Shown one piece after another: positions 17,837-25,991 of a DNA stretch of 64,000 nucleotides (within the stretch, counting starts at the first letter, position 1; each line of letters opens with the position of its first letter). The translations under genes were made by a program, and so were the position numbers. Source of the DNA: Bacteroidaceae bacterium (GTDB taxonomy: Bacteria; Bacteroidota; Bacteroidia; Bacteroidales; Bacteroidaceae); contig JAGCFO010000023.1 of assembly GCA_017650105.1 (NCBI GenBank), forward strand, positions 93,452-157,451, in the 5' to 3' direction. The notes under the pieces were generated by a model. The model was not told the DNA's origin. It saw nothing but the letters and a program-made list of their open reading frames with translations, and did not search any database.

Positions 17837-18250
17837 TCATTGTTTTGACAATTGTTCCAATACTGACATCTTCTCGTCATTCGTCAGGTCAAAAAAGCCT
17901 TCTGAGAAACAATTAAAATATGCTTCACTTTTATTCTGCTGGCCATGTTTTTTAAAATGCGTTGATGTAACCCAAGAACCCTGATCTGGCTTGTATGGTT
18001 CTTTGTAACGTAGAGTACAATGCGCTATATGGTGTTTTTTGTCAATTCGATATGAATATCCCGTCAACTGATAAACGCCATCTTCATAACTCAGGAATTC
18101 TATTGTCCCTCTGTCTATGATTTTACTCCATAGTCTAATGAGCGTTTCACTCTGAGCCACATCGTAGCTTACTGCATCATTGTCTATTTTATTATATGAC
18201 AAACAACCACATAATAAACAAACCAACAAAATCGATAATACTTTTTTCAT
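17837..18250 (-). CDS. Hypothetical lipoprotein
   Basis: A 137-residue protein beginning MKKVLSILLVCLLCGCLSYN, a lipoprotein signal with the lipobox LCGC. The rest is a small beta-rich domain with no family I recognise (TIEFLSYEDGVYQLTGYSYRI, then HCTLRYKEPYKPDQGSWV). A longer frame reaching 18376 exists, but its extra 42 residues are just translation of the intergenic repeat copy 4, so the start at 18250 is preferred. Immediately downstream are the GH43 genes; no functional link is evident. Confidence 0.7.
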   Translation of the reverse strand: MKKVLSILLVCLLCGCLSYNKIDNDAVSYDVAQSETLIRLWSKIIDRGTIEFLSYEDGVYQLTGYSYRIDKKHHIAHCTLRYKEPYKPDQGSWVTSTHFKKHGQQNKSEAYFNCFSEGFFDLTNDEKMSVLEQLSKQ

Positions 18251-18283
18251 GATAGCGGTATTATTTGAATAGTAATTCAATAT

Positions 18284-18346
18284 GAAGAAGGGAAAAATAT
18301 TTTTTCTTTCTAAATTTTTTTTTTTGAAGAAGGAAAAAATTCTTTT
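18284..18346. repeat. 21-bp-period intergenic repeat, copy 4
   Basis: Units at 18284 (GAAGAAGGGAAAAATA...), 18305 (TCTTTCTAAATTTT...) and 18326 (GAAGAAGGAAAAAATTC...), all 21 bp. The middle unit has lost the GAAGAA head yet keeps the spacing. It lies just upstream of the lipoprotein gene. Confidence 0.75.
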
Positions 18347-18439
18347 GCTTTGAGTATCTTTTGCGAGCTTGTACACTTCACTTGCGGCAAGCAGGAAAGC
18401 TCCTACGCCGAAGTTGGATGTGCTGCACGCCTTAGTTCG

Positions 18440-18939
18440 TCAATACTTTTTGGAAGGATAATGCAATAGTTTTAATTGAGGTTTCTTGTATTCAATAATC
18501 CAAGTTGGCGTGTCGTCTTCCATCATGTCAATACTACCTAATTTGTGTTCAATATAGGTGAATGTTTTCTTATCACCTATTGACATTAAAAAATCAGGCA
18601 ACTCATGATGAACAAATAACAAATATCCATTCATAGCAAAAAACCAATAAGGTTTTCGGATTTATATGGATAATTGCTTAAACGGAATTCAAGCGTTTGA
18701 CAGTCCGTATCTTCTTCGCCTTACAAATGAAAATATTCGTATCCCTCAAAAACACTCAGGAGCGTATCCTGTTTTGTACAGAACAACAGTTTCTCCAATT
18801 CAGATTGAACACTATCATTTGTTATTACAAGTTGTTCAACCTCGTGGCTGATTTTTGTCCATGTTTCCTTGCCAAGTAGCTGATCTTTCGCGGAAAATAC
18901 TACGAAACTGCAGATTAGAATAATAATGCACTTCTTCAT
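18440..18939 (-). pseudogene. Broken gene for a small exported protein (nonsense plus frameshift)
   Basis: The 5' part (from 18939) encodes a hydrophobic leader MKKCIIILICSFVVFSA and runs to a TAA at 18721-18723 (YEYFHL, stop). Read past the stop, the same frame continues sensibly (GEEDTDCQTLEFRLSNYPYK) for 20 codons; then the sense shifts frame near an A-rich stretch and resumes as KPYWFFAMNGYLLFVHHELP, ending at 18440. Together this is one protein of about 165 residues carrying one stop and one frameshift. The family is not recognised. Two separate small genes cannot be excluded, nor sequencing error. Confidence 0.5.
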
Positions 18940-18991
18940 GACTTATGATGATTATCCTTCAAAAGATATCGTTCAAGGATAGTGAAGTAGT

Positions 18992-19621
18992 TTACTCTAC
19001 ATAGAAGGCTTTTGACAAGTCTCTTGGTTTTGCTTCGGGCGATTCATCAGCATAGCCCATAGCGATAGCATATACGAGGCGATAGCCTTCGGGCAGCTTC
19101 AAACGCTCTACATAGGGTGCTGCGGCTTCGTCGCGCATGAAAGCAATAGGTCCTCCCAGACAGCAGGAACCGATTCCCATCGACCAAGCTGCAAGCATCA
19201 TGTTCTCACCCAACAAACCTACATTTAATTCCCCACCTTCAGGGGCAGCAACGAAAACAACCGTTGGGGCATTCCTAAACATATTGCGCCAGCCGGGTTC
19301 TGATGCCATTCGGACACCACGCTCACCCATTTTTTCAAGATAAAGCGAGGTTATACCATTAAGAAACTCAGGGTTGTCAACAACTCGAACTGCCCAATCT
19401 TGCCTATTCATCCCATTTGGTGCATTCAATCCACAACGCAAAATCGTGTCCATCTGAGCTCTGTCAACGGGACGATCTTGATATTTTCGGATACTTCGGC
19501 GCGCCATGATAGTGTTGACCACGGGGTTATCTACACAAGAGGATTCAACAGCAGACTGATTGCTGCATGATACAAACATTGCGACAAACAATGCCAAAGG
19601 AAAAAGAGTTGTGTGTTTCAT
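18992..19621 (-). CDS. Nitroreductase-family lipoprotein
   Basis: A 209-residue protein with a lipoprotein signal (LFVAMFVSCSNQ) followed by a nitroreductase fold: MARRSIRKYQDRPV for FMN phosphate binding, APNGMNRQDWAVRVV, and LLGENMMLAAWSMGIGSCCLGG. These FMN enzymes reduce quinones, nitro compounds or similar acceptors with NAD(P)H. The membrane-anchored form is seen in Bacteroidales; its substrate is unknown. It is 24 bp downstream of the TonB-domain gene and may be cotranscribed. Confidence 0.88.
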   Translation of the reverse strand: MKHTTLFPLALFVAMFVSCSNQSAVESSCVDNPVVNTIMARRSIRKYQDRPVDRAQMDTILRCGLNAPNGMNRQDWAVRVVDNPEFLNGITSLYLEKMGERGVRMASEPGWRNMFRNAPTVVFVAAPEGGELNVGLLGENMMLAAWSMGIGSCCLGGPIAFMRDEAAAPYVERLKLPEGYRLVYAIAMGYADESPEAKPRDLSKAFYVE

Positions 19622-19645
19622 ATTATTAGATTTAGGAATAAGGGT

Positions 19646-20107
19646 TTATCTTCTGCGACGAAAACGTTTCTTTGTTGTCACTTCCTGTGACTCATCAACA
19701 TATTTCGTGCTGGATTTGTAGATTTTAAAATTGATGGGAAGTGTCATTTTCACGCGGGTTGAAACTCCATTTTTTGTTCCAGGCTTCCATCGAGGCATAT
19801 TTCGAACTACGCGAAGGGCTTCTTCATCAAGTTCGCTGCAAACGCCTTTTACAATGTTTACGCCACTTAGCTGCCCTGCTCGTTCAACAGTAAATTCCAC
19901 AACCACTTCTCCTGTAATATCCATCTTTCGCACAGTCGTAGGGCACACAATGTTCTCCTTGAGATACTGTTTTAGCGCCTCTACGCCTCCAGGGAATTCG
20001 GGCATCACCACAACATCGTCTGCAGCTACTGTTGTCAAAAACAACAATGAAAAAACAAACATGCAAAGGATGCGGCTGAACATACGAGAAACCATATTAT
20101 TTTCCAT
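19646..20107 (-). CDS. TonB C-terminal domain protein
   Basis: Signal peptide or anchor (RILCMFVFSLLFLTTVAA) followed directly by a TonB_C domain: MPEFPGGVEALKQYLKENI, GEVVVEFTVERAGQL, RNMPRWKPGTKNG, VKMTLPINFKI. Unlike a classical TonB there is no proline-rich spacer, and the tail ends in RFRRRR. Such short stand-alone domains are common in Bacteroidales; they may act as energy transducers or as periplasmic partners. Start chosen at 20107; other in-frame ATGs lie at 20125, 20095 and 20083. The GTG at 20134 is excluded because a -7-like TACTTTTG (20137-20144, minus) abuts it. Confidence 0.82.
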   Translation of the reverse strand: MENNMVSRMFSRILCMFVFSLLFLTTVAADDVVVMPEFPGGVEALKQYLKENIVCPTTVRKMDITGEVVVEFTVERAGQLSGVNIVKGVCSELDEEALRVVRNMPRWKPGTKNGVSTRVKMTLPINFKIYKSSTKYVDESQEVTTKKRFRRRR

Positions 20108-20209
20108 AAAACACCTTATAATCATAAAACGCACTGCAAAAGTAAGATGTTTTTGTCAAACTTGTATTTTTTTTATAGGATAATCACATCAAGAAACATT
20201 TTTTAAGCA

Positions 20210-20698
20210 TCATTCCTTAAGATAGTTCTCGTAAGTTCCATCATCGTAGAAAACTTTTATCTCAACAACCTTACGCTCCGTGCCCCTTTTGTTATCAGGT
20301 TTCTCACCCAAAATAGGAACCAAATCTTCAGTTTTTGACAAAGAAGATACTTCTGAAGGAAGAGCCTCTGTTGGCTTAGTTACAGAAGTGACTCTCTCTG
20401 ATTGGCTGATTTCTGCTTCTTTCTCAGGAGTTTTTGTAGAAGGAATCTCTTGCGGTTGAGAAAGAATACTGTTTTTTTCTTTGTTTTCCACATAATAATC
20501 ACCCGTTCCATCCAACAGCCAATAAAGACTGATGTGAGGAAAAGCGGTATGAATTCGGGTAACAACATCCAGACTTACTTTGTTTCGGTTGTTTTGCAAA
20601 TGTGAAACTGCCGAACGTTGTATTCCTGTCTTCTGAGAGAAATCGGAAGCAGTTATATTTTCCTTTTTAAGGATTTCGGTTATTTGTTCGTTCTTCAT
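20210..20698 (-). CDS. XRE-family helix-turn-helix transcriptional regulator
   Basis: A 162-residue protein. Residues 1-65 form a Cro/C1-type helix-turn-helix (ITASDFSQKTGIQRSAVSHLQNNRN, then SLDVVTRIHTAFP). The remainder is low-complexity and polar, ending in a short conserved-looking KVFYDDGTYENYLKE. The gene has an 800-bp upstream region. Its promoter -7 box is embedded in an inverted repeat (CGTTAC AAAA GTAAAC) resembling three more sites 400-480 bp upstream, which suggests autoregulation. Targets are otherwise unknown. Confidence 0.85.
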   Translation of the reverse strand: MKNEQITEILKKENITASDFSQKTGIQRSAVSHLQNNRNKVSLDVVTRIHTAFPHISLYWLLDGTGDYYVENKEKNSILSQPQEIPSTKTPEKEAEISQSERVTSVTKPTEALPSEVSSLSKTEDLVPILGEKPDNKRGTERKVVEIKVFYDDGTYENYLKE

Positions 20699-20720
20699 CG
20701 AAGTGTGTAATAAGAAAAGA

Positions 20721-20756
20721 CGTTACAAAAGTAAACATCATTTCTCTAAATCCAAA
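20721..20756 (-). promoter_or_regulatory. XRE promoter with overlapping operator-like site
   Basis: Minus strand: TTTG (20756-20753), 19-bp spacer, TACTTTTG (20733-20726), an exact Bacteroidota promoter. The -7 box lies inside CGTTACAAAAGTAAAC (20721-20736, plus-strand reading), an inverted repeat similar to sites at 21159-21174 and 21194-21209. Confidence 0.7.
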
Positions 20757-21112
20757 ATTATTTACCGTTTTATTTAATGTTTACAATTATACACAACAAA
20801 CCATATTGTCCATGAAAACTGAAGAAAGCACCATACACCATACACATACATTATAAACCACTTTAACTTTATAAGATCAAATTGCTGATATGTAAATACA
20901 TAAATATCAATAATCACGTAATTAAGGGTTATTAAGACTTAAGAAAATAATCAAGCTTTCCAACTTAACAAATAACTTTAACAATCATCTTTTAATAGTA
21001 CTGATATTAAGTTCATTATAACGTGTTCAAAAACTGGCATTATCGTTAAAAAACACATATTACATCCCCCAAAGAAGAAAAATAGAAAACAAGAATAACG
21101 GATTGCTTTTTC

Positions 21113-21209
21113 TTTTACAAATGTAAAAACACAACTAACTATTAATTCTCATCATAGAGTTTACTCTTGTAAACTGACGACATACTCCATAATCGTTACA
21201 TTTGTAAAC
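21113..21209. promoter_or_regulatory. Cluster of three TTTACA/TGTAAA inverted repeats
   Basis: Sites are TTTTACAAATGTAAAA (21113-21128), GTTTACTCTTGTAAAC (21159-21174) and CGTTACATTTGTAAAC (21194-21209). The arms match the site over the XRE promoter. Two of the three contain TACATTTG, a -7 consensus, on one strand. Likely operators of the adjacent XRE protein; this is inference. Confidence 0.6.
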
Positions 21210-21294
21210 ACCATTTTCTTTTCATAGAAGCGAAATTAATTATACAAGCAAGAAAGGATTATTCGGGGGAATGATTCAATAAAAAACAACATAA

Positions 21295-21320
21295 AAAAAG
21301 GAGAAGCTTGGCCTCTCCTA
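21295..21320 (-). terminator. Intrinsic terminator
   Basis: On the minus strand AGGAGAGGCCAAGCTTCTCC is followed by seven or more T. It is 180 bp downstream of the holA stop and would end either the holA transcript or a small RNA encoded between. Confidence 0.75.
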
Positions 21321-21497
21321 ATCTTAGTAAAGTCAGAAAGAACAAAGAATTCTTTCCATCAAATTGCAAATCTTTTTCTTTTATCTGGGTACTCCCCCTT
21401 CCTTTCTAGTTTTGCTTGTGACCGAAAGAAATGTTTTTTGAAATATGGAAAAAGAAAAAAAGGAAAAGACTAAATCCCTTCTCTAAAACCGAAACAA

Positions 21498-22529
21498 TTA
21501 GTGGAGGATAAAATATATGAACTCACGCAGGAATCCTTCTTTTGTCATATTTGCAGTCGTTCCCACACCTTTGCCCATACCATCATACCTGCGGAAAGCA
21601 TCAATAATGTCTAAAACCTTGAAAGCACTATAATTTCTTAATCCATTCACATAATCCATAACTCTGTAAGTTGAGTGAAAGAAATCTTCCAGGCCTTTTA
21701 CATCACGACGAGGAGCATAGTATGCCAGCATTAGATTGGAATAATACATGAAAAGAGTGGGTAGAATCCTTTGCAGAGGATAGTTTTTCGGGTTTTCCTC
21801 CATGAACTTCACGATACGATATACCTTCTTGGAGTTCTTATTAGCAAGAGCATTTTGCAACTCATTGAGATTATACTCCTTGCTTATTCCCGTGAACATC
21901 TCCACCATTTCAGGAGTAATCAGTCCGTTAGTCTCCCCTGAATTGATGACAAGCTTATCCATTTCGCTTGCCAGACGACTCAAACTTCCTCCTACTGCCT
22001 CAATTAGCATTGAAATAGCCTTGTCTTCAATTCTCAGGTTCCTGGATTGCAGATAGCTGCTAATGAAGGAGTAGAGTTTTGCTCCATCCTTTGATTCGTC
22101 AAGCAGCTTTGATTCAAAAACGACTCCTCCCCTCGCTTCAATCTGCGTTATTAGTTTCTGGCTTGTTTTTTTGTTGAGGGAACCGTTTTTGTGCGAAAAA
22201 ACAAGAATTGTCGATTCTAAGGGCTTTTCAAGATAAAGAGTTAACTTGTTTATTTCCTTGATGTTTTGGGCTTCCTTAATGATTAAGACAACGTGGTTTG
22301 CCATCATAGGGAAACGCCTTGCATTAGCGATGATTGCATCTATGGTAGTATCTTGTCCATAAATAGTGAGCTGATTAAACTCTCTCTCCGATTCTGTTAA
22401 AATCGAAGTTGACAGCAAGTCCGTCAGTTGATCAGTATAATACGTTTCTTCTCCCATAAGGTAGTATACAGGGCGGAATTTCCCGCTCTGTATCTCCTTG
22501 ACAAGACTCCCATAAGAAATTGCAGCCAT
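21498..22529 (-). CDS. holA: DNA polymerase III subunit delta
   Basis: A 343-residue clamp-loader subunit with family features: PVYYLMGEETYYTDQL near the N-terminus, RRFPMMANHVVLIIKEAQNI, the SLSRLASEMDKLVI lid segment, and the C-terminal collar domain ending in REFIYFILH. Delta opens the sliding clamp during loading. I use the ATG at 22529, which gives MAAISYG and leaves one base between it and the stop of amn; an earlier start at 22541 would overlap amn. The order amn-holA beside an HsdR-N-like gene on the other strand is familiar from Bacteroidales. Confidence 0.93.
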   Translation of the reverse strand: MAAISYGSLVKEIQSGKFRPVYYLMGEETYYTDQLTDLLSTSILTESEREFNQLTIYGQDTTIDAIIANARRFPMMANHVVLIIKEAQNIKEINKLTLYLEKPLESTILVFSHKNGSLNKKTSQKLITQIEARGGVVFESKLLDESKDGAKLYSFISSYLQSRNLRIEDKAISMLIEAVGGSLSRLASEMDKLVINSGETNGLITPEMVEMFTGISKEYNLNELQNALANKNSKKVYRIVKFMEENPKNYPLQRILPTLFMYYSNLMLAYYAPRRDVKGLEDFFHSTYRVMDYVNGLRNYSAFKVLDIIDAFRRYDGMGKGVGTTANMTKEGFLREFIYFILH

Positions 22530-22530
22530 C

Positions 22531-23307
22531 TTACCAGTCAAATTTCAGATGCTTAACCGTTTTCTTCTGATCGATTATCATACGAAGCGATGCGATGCCA
22601 ATTTCAAGATGCTCTTGTGCAAAGTTCTTCGTCACAAGATTGTCGCTCACTTCCGTCTTGACGCCTTCGGGAACCATCGGCTGATCTGAGACAAGAAGAA
22701 GAGCGCCTGTCGGGATATGATTGGCAAATCCCGTAACGAAAAGAGTTGCTGTCTCCATATCAACAGCCATCGCCCTTGTCGTAAGAAGGTATTCCTTGAA
22801 AGACTCGTCATGCTCCCAAACGCGCCGGTTTGTTGTGTAAACGGTACCCGTCCAATAGTCGCGCCCGTTGTCTCGAATAGAAGAAGAAACGGCACGTTGA
22901 AGCATAAAAGCAGGAAGAGCAGGCACTTCGGGCGGATAATAGTCGTTTGACGTGCCTTCCCCACGGATGGCAGCAAGCGGAAGGATGAAATCGCCGATTT
23001 GCGTCTTGGGGGTAATACCTCCACACTTTCCGAGGAAAAGGCATGCGCGAGGTTTCACGGCAGCAAGCAAATCCATGATGATGGCAGCGTTTGGGCTACC
23101 CATACCAAAGTTGATTATCGTGATTCCTTCAGCAGAGGCTGAAATCATATTCGCATCACGCCCGAGCACATCTACATTGAAATGCTCAGCAAACATCTCC
23201 ACATACTTATTAAAGTTTGTCAGCAAGATGCAATCGTCAAAGTCCCCCAACGCACGTTTCGTATAGCGCGGAAGCCAATTCTTAACAATTTCTTCTTTCG
23301 TTTTCAT
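22531..23307 (-). CDS. amn: AMP nucleosidase
   Basis: A 258-residue enzyme of the nucleoside phosphorylase superfamily that splits AMP into adenine and ribose 5-phosphate. Motifs: ISASAEGITIINFGMGSPNAAIIMD, CLFLGKCGGI, and MAVDMETATLFVTGF with the catalytic region near the end. The protein is the short form found in Bacteroidota, without the extra N-terminal domain of the E. coli enzyme. Start at 23307 gives MKTKEEIVKNWLPRYTKR, the conserved N-terminus; a frame extending to 23433 adds 42 unrelated residues. Confidence 0.92.
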   Translation of the reverse strand: MKTKEEIVKNWLPRYTKRALGDFDDCILLTNFNKYVEMFAEHFNVDVLGRDANMISASAEGITIINFGMGSPNAAIIMDLLAAVKPRACLFLGKCGGITPKTQIGDFILPLAAIRGEGTSNDYYPPEVPALPAFMLQRAVSSSIRDNGRDYWTGTVYTTNRRVWEHDESFKEYLLTTRAMAVDMETATLFVTGFANHIPTGALLLVSDQPMVPEGVKTEVSDNLVTKNFAQEHLEIGIASLRMIIDQKKTVKHLKFDW

Positions 23308-23502
23308 AGAATCTCTATTTTTTTTGAAGGAGCGGTTATACAGAGTGAAAATCATCCGCAGAGCCGTTCCTCCGACATTTATTGTCTGTTTCTCATAGAC
23401 TTCAGCAAGGAAAGGCAAGAGAGTACCCGCCATTTCAATTGCTTTATTCTATCCGTCATTTTGTTTCGCAGATATGCTGTAGCGAGGAAAAGTGCTGGAA
23501 AA

Positions 23503-23534
23503 TTTGTCTTTTATCACGCCTTGCCCTATCTTTG
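23503..23534 (+). promoter_or_regulatory. Promoter of the HsdR-N-like gene
   Basis: TTTG (23503-23506), 20-bp spacer, TATCTTTG (23527-23534): exact consensus. ATG 23564 lies about 23 bp after the predicted start site. Confidence 0.8.
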
Positions 23535-23563
23535 TAACATCATTCAATTTGCAAATATAACAA

Positions 23564-24016
23564 ATGTTGGAATTAAATCTTCCTCCTTTTGAAAAAAAAA
23601 TTATTCAAAATGGAGATAAAGCCCAAATCTTCGACGTTATCCGCAAGCGATACGTCGCTTTGACGCCCGAAGAGTGGGTTCGACAACATTTTGTGCACTT
23701 TCTCATCGAGCAGAAAGGCTACCCACTCTCGCACATGAGTAACGAGCAGCAGGTAAAGTTGAACGGGATGTCGCGCCGATGCGATACGGTTCTGTACGAC
23801 AGTTCCCTCCAACCGCTCTTGATAGCTGAATACAAAGCGCCAAACGTCCAAATCACGCAGAAGACCTTTGACCAGATATGCCGCTACAACATCGTCTTGA
23901 AGGTAAAGTACCTTATTGTGAGCAACGGGATGAAGCATTTCTGCTGCCAGATAGACTACGATAAAAATTCCTACACTTTCCTACCCGACATTCCCACATA
24001 CGAAGAGCTGAAATAA
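23564..24016 (+). CDS. HsdR N-terminal-like (PD-(D/E)XK nuclease fold) protein
   Basis: A 150-residue protein with the HSDR_N fold seen at the N-terminus of type I restriction subunits: RKRYVALTPEEWVRQHFVHFL, RCDTVLYDSSLQPLLIAEYKAPNV, and QICRYNIVLKVKYLIVSNG. The putative nuclease residues are Asp (in RCDTVLYD), Glu (in IAEYK) and the following Lys. No HsdM, HsdS or helicase is nearby, so it is not a restriction system. The stand-alone form next to holA is conserved in Bacteroidales, suggesting a housekeeping DNA role; this is inference. Confidence 0.85.
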   Translation: MLELNLPPFEKKIIQNGDKAQIFDVIRKRYVALTPEEWVRQHFVHFLIEQKGYPLSHMSNEQQVKLNGMSRRCDTVLYDSSLQPLLIAEYKAPNVQITQKTFDQICRYNIVLKVKYLIVSNGMKHFCCQIDYDKNSYTFLPDIPTYEELK

Positions 24017-24083
24017 TATCTGCCGACAAGCTTTTCCTTTCATCATAAAGCACGATAAACTCTCATCGGATTTTGCTCAAAGA

Positions 24084-24167
24084 AAAAATTTTTTTTCTTT
24101 CTAAATAAAAATTTTTCCCTTCTTCATATCGCGAGATTCCTTCTCCAAAATTTTATATTCCTTCTTC
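24084..24167. repeat. 21-bp-period intergenic repeat, copy 5
   Basis: Reverse-oriented units of exactly 21 bp end at 24104, 24125, 24146 and 24167. The third is ATATCGCGAGATTCC TTCTCC, with TCGCGA. Upstream bases 24063-24083 share GCTCAAAGAAAAA with the end of copy 1. It sits between two convergent genes, next to a terminator. Confidence 0.85.
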
Positions 24168-24181
24168 ATATTTAAAAAGAG

Positions 24182-24207
24182 ATAAGGCAGGAAAAATCCT
24201 GCCTTAT
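24182..24207. terminator. Terminator after the zinc-ribbon gene
   Basis: Perfect 11-bp arms ATAAGGCAGGA / TCCTGCCTTAT with a four-base loop. On the minus strand CTCTTTTT follows, so it should stop transcription of the nif3-like/zinc-ribbon operon. Confidence 0.8.
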
Positions 24208-24232
24208 TCCATTATCTGAATAGTCCTAATTT

Positions 24233-25087
24233 TTAGGCTTCTTCTTCATTTTTCACTTCGGGGGCAGCTTCGGCTTTCTTCAGACGACGGATGGTGCGCT
24301 TCTTTGGAGCAGCTTCGGCTTTCTTCTCAACCTTAACGCCAACGAGCTCAGGATCAACGATGATACGCCCACAATACTCGCAAACGATTACCTTCTTGCT
24401 CATCTTGATATCAAGCTGACGCTGGGGCGGAATCTTGTTAAAACAACCGCCACAAGCATCACGCTCAACGCAAACAACGCCCAAACCGTTTCGTGCAGCC
24501 TTGCGGATGCGCTTGTAGGCCATTAGCAGACGCGGCTCGATAAGCATTTCTTTCTTCTTAGCCGTATCGCGCAGTTCTTCTTCCTTCTGACGAGTCTCTG
24601 AGATGATTTCATCAAGTTCCCCTCTCTTATCCTCAAGAGTGAGCTTCTTATCGTCGATGATTTCGCGAATCTTCTCAATTTCTTCAGCAGCGATGCCTTC
24701 TTTCTTTGCATTCTCGCGCAGCTTTTTCTCTGCCAACTCCACTTCAAGGTCTTCGTATTCAATCTCCTTGTTAAGTGAGTCATACTCGCGATTGTTCTTC
24801 ACCTCATTAAGGTCTCTCGTGTACTTCTCAATCAACGCTTTAGCCTGCTCAATGTTGCGACGCAGCACCGAGTCGGCTGCTTTCATCGTGTTGATGTCGG
24901 CAGTAAAGTTACTGATACGTGCTTGAAGACCAGCGATTTCGTCCTCCAAGTCCTGCACTTCCAAAGGAAGTTCTCCACGCAGAGTCTTGATCTTGTCAAT
25001 TTCGCTGTAAATCGTCTGGAGCTGATAAAGGTTTTTCAGCTTGTCTTCCACAGGCATGTCCTGGGGATTAATCTTTTTTGTAGCCAT
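24233..25087 (-). CDS. C4 zinc-ribbon coiled-coil protein (COG1579-like)
   Basis: A 284-residue protein: residues about 20-185 form a long charged coiled coil (LPLEVQDLEDEIAGLQARI..., NREYDSLNKEIEYEDLEVELAEKKLRE), followed by a zinc ribbon with CGGC and CEYC pairs (CGGCFNKIPPQRQ ... VIVCEYCGRI) and a Lys/Ala/Glu-rich tail. Members are thought to bind nucleic acids; the function is not settled. The gene starts 1 bp after the Nif3-like gene stop, a pairing common across bacteria. Confidence 0.9.
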   Translation of the reverse strand: MATKKINPQDMPVEDKLKNLYQLQTIYSEIDKIKTLRGELPLEVQDLEDEIAGLQARISNFTADINTMKAADSVLRRNIEQAKALIEKYTRDLNEVKNNREYDSLNKEIEYEDLEVELAEKKLRENAKKEGIAAEEIEKIREIIDDKKLTLEDKRGELDEIISETRQKEEELRDTAKKKEMLIEPRLLMAYKRIRKAARNGLGVVCVERDACGGCFNKIPPQRQLDIKMSKKVIVCEYCGRIIVDPELVGVKVEKKAEAAPKKRTIRRLKKAEAAPEVKNEEEA

Positions 25088-25088
25088 A

Positions 25089-25874
25089 TTAATAGTATTG
25101 TATAGGATTAGTATTCAATGATGTTATTTCTATTCTCAAATCGGGAAATTCCTTTTGGAGAATCCTTTCAAAAATTGATGTGGTGTACTGCTCGCTTTGG
25201 TAATGTCCCAAGCAAGCAACCAAAGGTCCGTTTTCAAGCCCGAAGAAATCGTGATAATGCATCTCTCCAGTTATGAAACAGTCTGCGTCTTGCGCTATCG
25301 CTTCTCCAAGAAGGAAGGAGCCCGCTCCTCCACACAAGGCGACGTTCTGAATCTGACGTCCTGTCAATGCATTGTGCATCAAGCATTCCACACCGAACTC
25401 CTGTTTCAAGGTTCTGAGGAAGTCCTTTTCGGAAACAGGGACGGATAATTTGCCTATTATTCCAGAACCGCCTTCTATTCCGTCAACATGTCTGGCTACA
25501 AGCATTTTAACATCCTTGAGCCCCAGGCGTCGGGCTATCTCGAAATTCACTCCTCCGAATGCATTATCCAGATTAGTGTGTGCAGCATAGATTGCAACGC
25601 CATTCTGTAAGGCAAGCATTGTGCAGCGCTCCACATATGTACTTCCCGTAACGTGGCGCAACGGATGAAACAGCAGCGGATGATGAGCCACAATCAGGTT
25701 TAAGCCCAATTGAATCGCCTCCTTAACAACCGCTTCCGTAACGTCCAGACACAACAAAGCCCCTGTAACATCCGCCTCTGTCAGCCCGACTTGCAATCCG
25801 GCATTATCAAAATCGTCTTGCAAGGGCAAAGGCGCGAACTGTTCAAGGGCTGCAATAACCTCTTTTAACTTCAT
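25089..25874 (-). CDS. Nif3-like dinuclear metal-centre protein
   Basis: A 261-residue protein of the NIF3/YbgI family. Metal ligands are visible: VAHHPLLF, YAAHTNLDNA, and GEMHYHDFFG and LGHYQSEQY near the C-terminus. Members assemble as hexameric toroids with two metals per site; some resemble GTP cyclohydrolase, but the reaction is unresolved. Start at 25874 (MKLKEVIAALEQFAP) because a TACTTTTG -7 box (25893-25900, minus) overlaps the more upstream start at 25895. Translationally linked to the downstream zinc-ribbon gene. Confidence 0.9.
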   Translation of the reverse strand: MKLKEVIAALEQFAPLPLQDDFDNAGLQVGLTEADVTGALLCLDVTEAVVKEAIQLGLNLIVAHHPLLFHPLRHVTGSTYVERCTMLALQNGVAIYAAHTNLDNAFGGVNFEIARRLGLKDVKMLVARHVDGIEGGSGIIGKLSVPVSEKDFLRTLKQEFGVECLMHNALTGRQIQNVALCGGAGSFLLGEAIAQDADCFITGEMHYHDFFGLENGPLVACLGHYQSEQYTTSIFERILQKEFPDLRIEITSLNTNPIQYY

Positions 25875-25991
25875 TCGAACCCGAATTTTGTGCAAAAGTA
25901 GTGATTATTATCGAAATAAAAAAGTCTTCTATCCAAAAATTTCTAAAAGTTGGCTTATTCACGCAATATGCTAAATATATAAAAGAATTAA

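Larger units (their letters stand above)
20757..21497. other. Long AT-rich non-coding region upstream of the XRE regulator
   Basis: About 740 bp with no open frame of note. It contains an imperfect operator-like GTTTAC AATT ATACAC (20779-20794), which also includes TTATACACA, a DnaA-box match; three clearer inverted repeats at 21113-21128, 21159-21174 and 21194-21209; and a minus-strand terminator (21295-21320). The stretch 21321-21497 could be the 3' untranslated region of holA or encode a small RNA. Nothing else was recognised. Confidence 0.5.

Noticed and set aside
18251..18376. N-terminal extension of the lipoprotein at 17837-18250
   Set aside because: The extra 42 residues are translated repeat copy 4, and the internal start has a proper lipoprotein signal.
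20785..20795. Replication origin at the 20.8-kb region from a single TTATACACA
   Set aside because: Only one exact box, overlapping an operator-like repeat; the 37.8-kb cluster is a better candidate.
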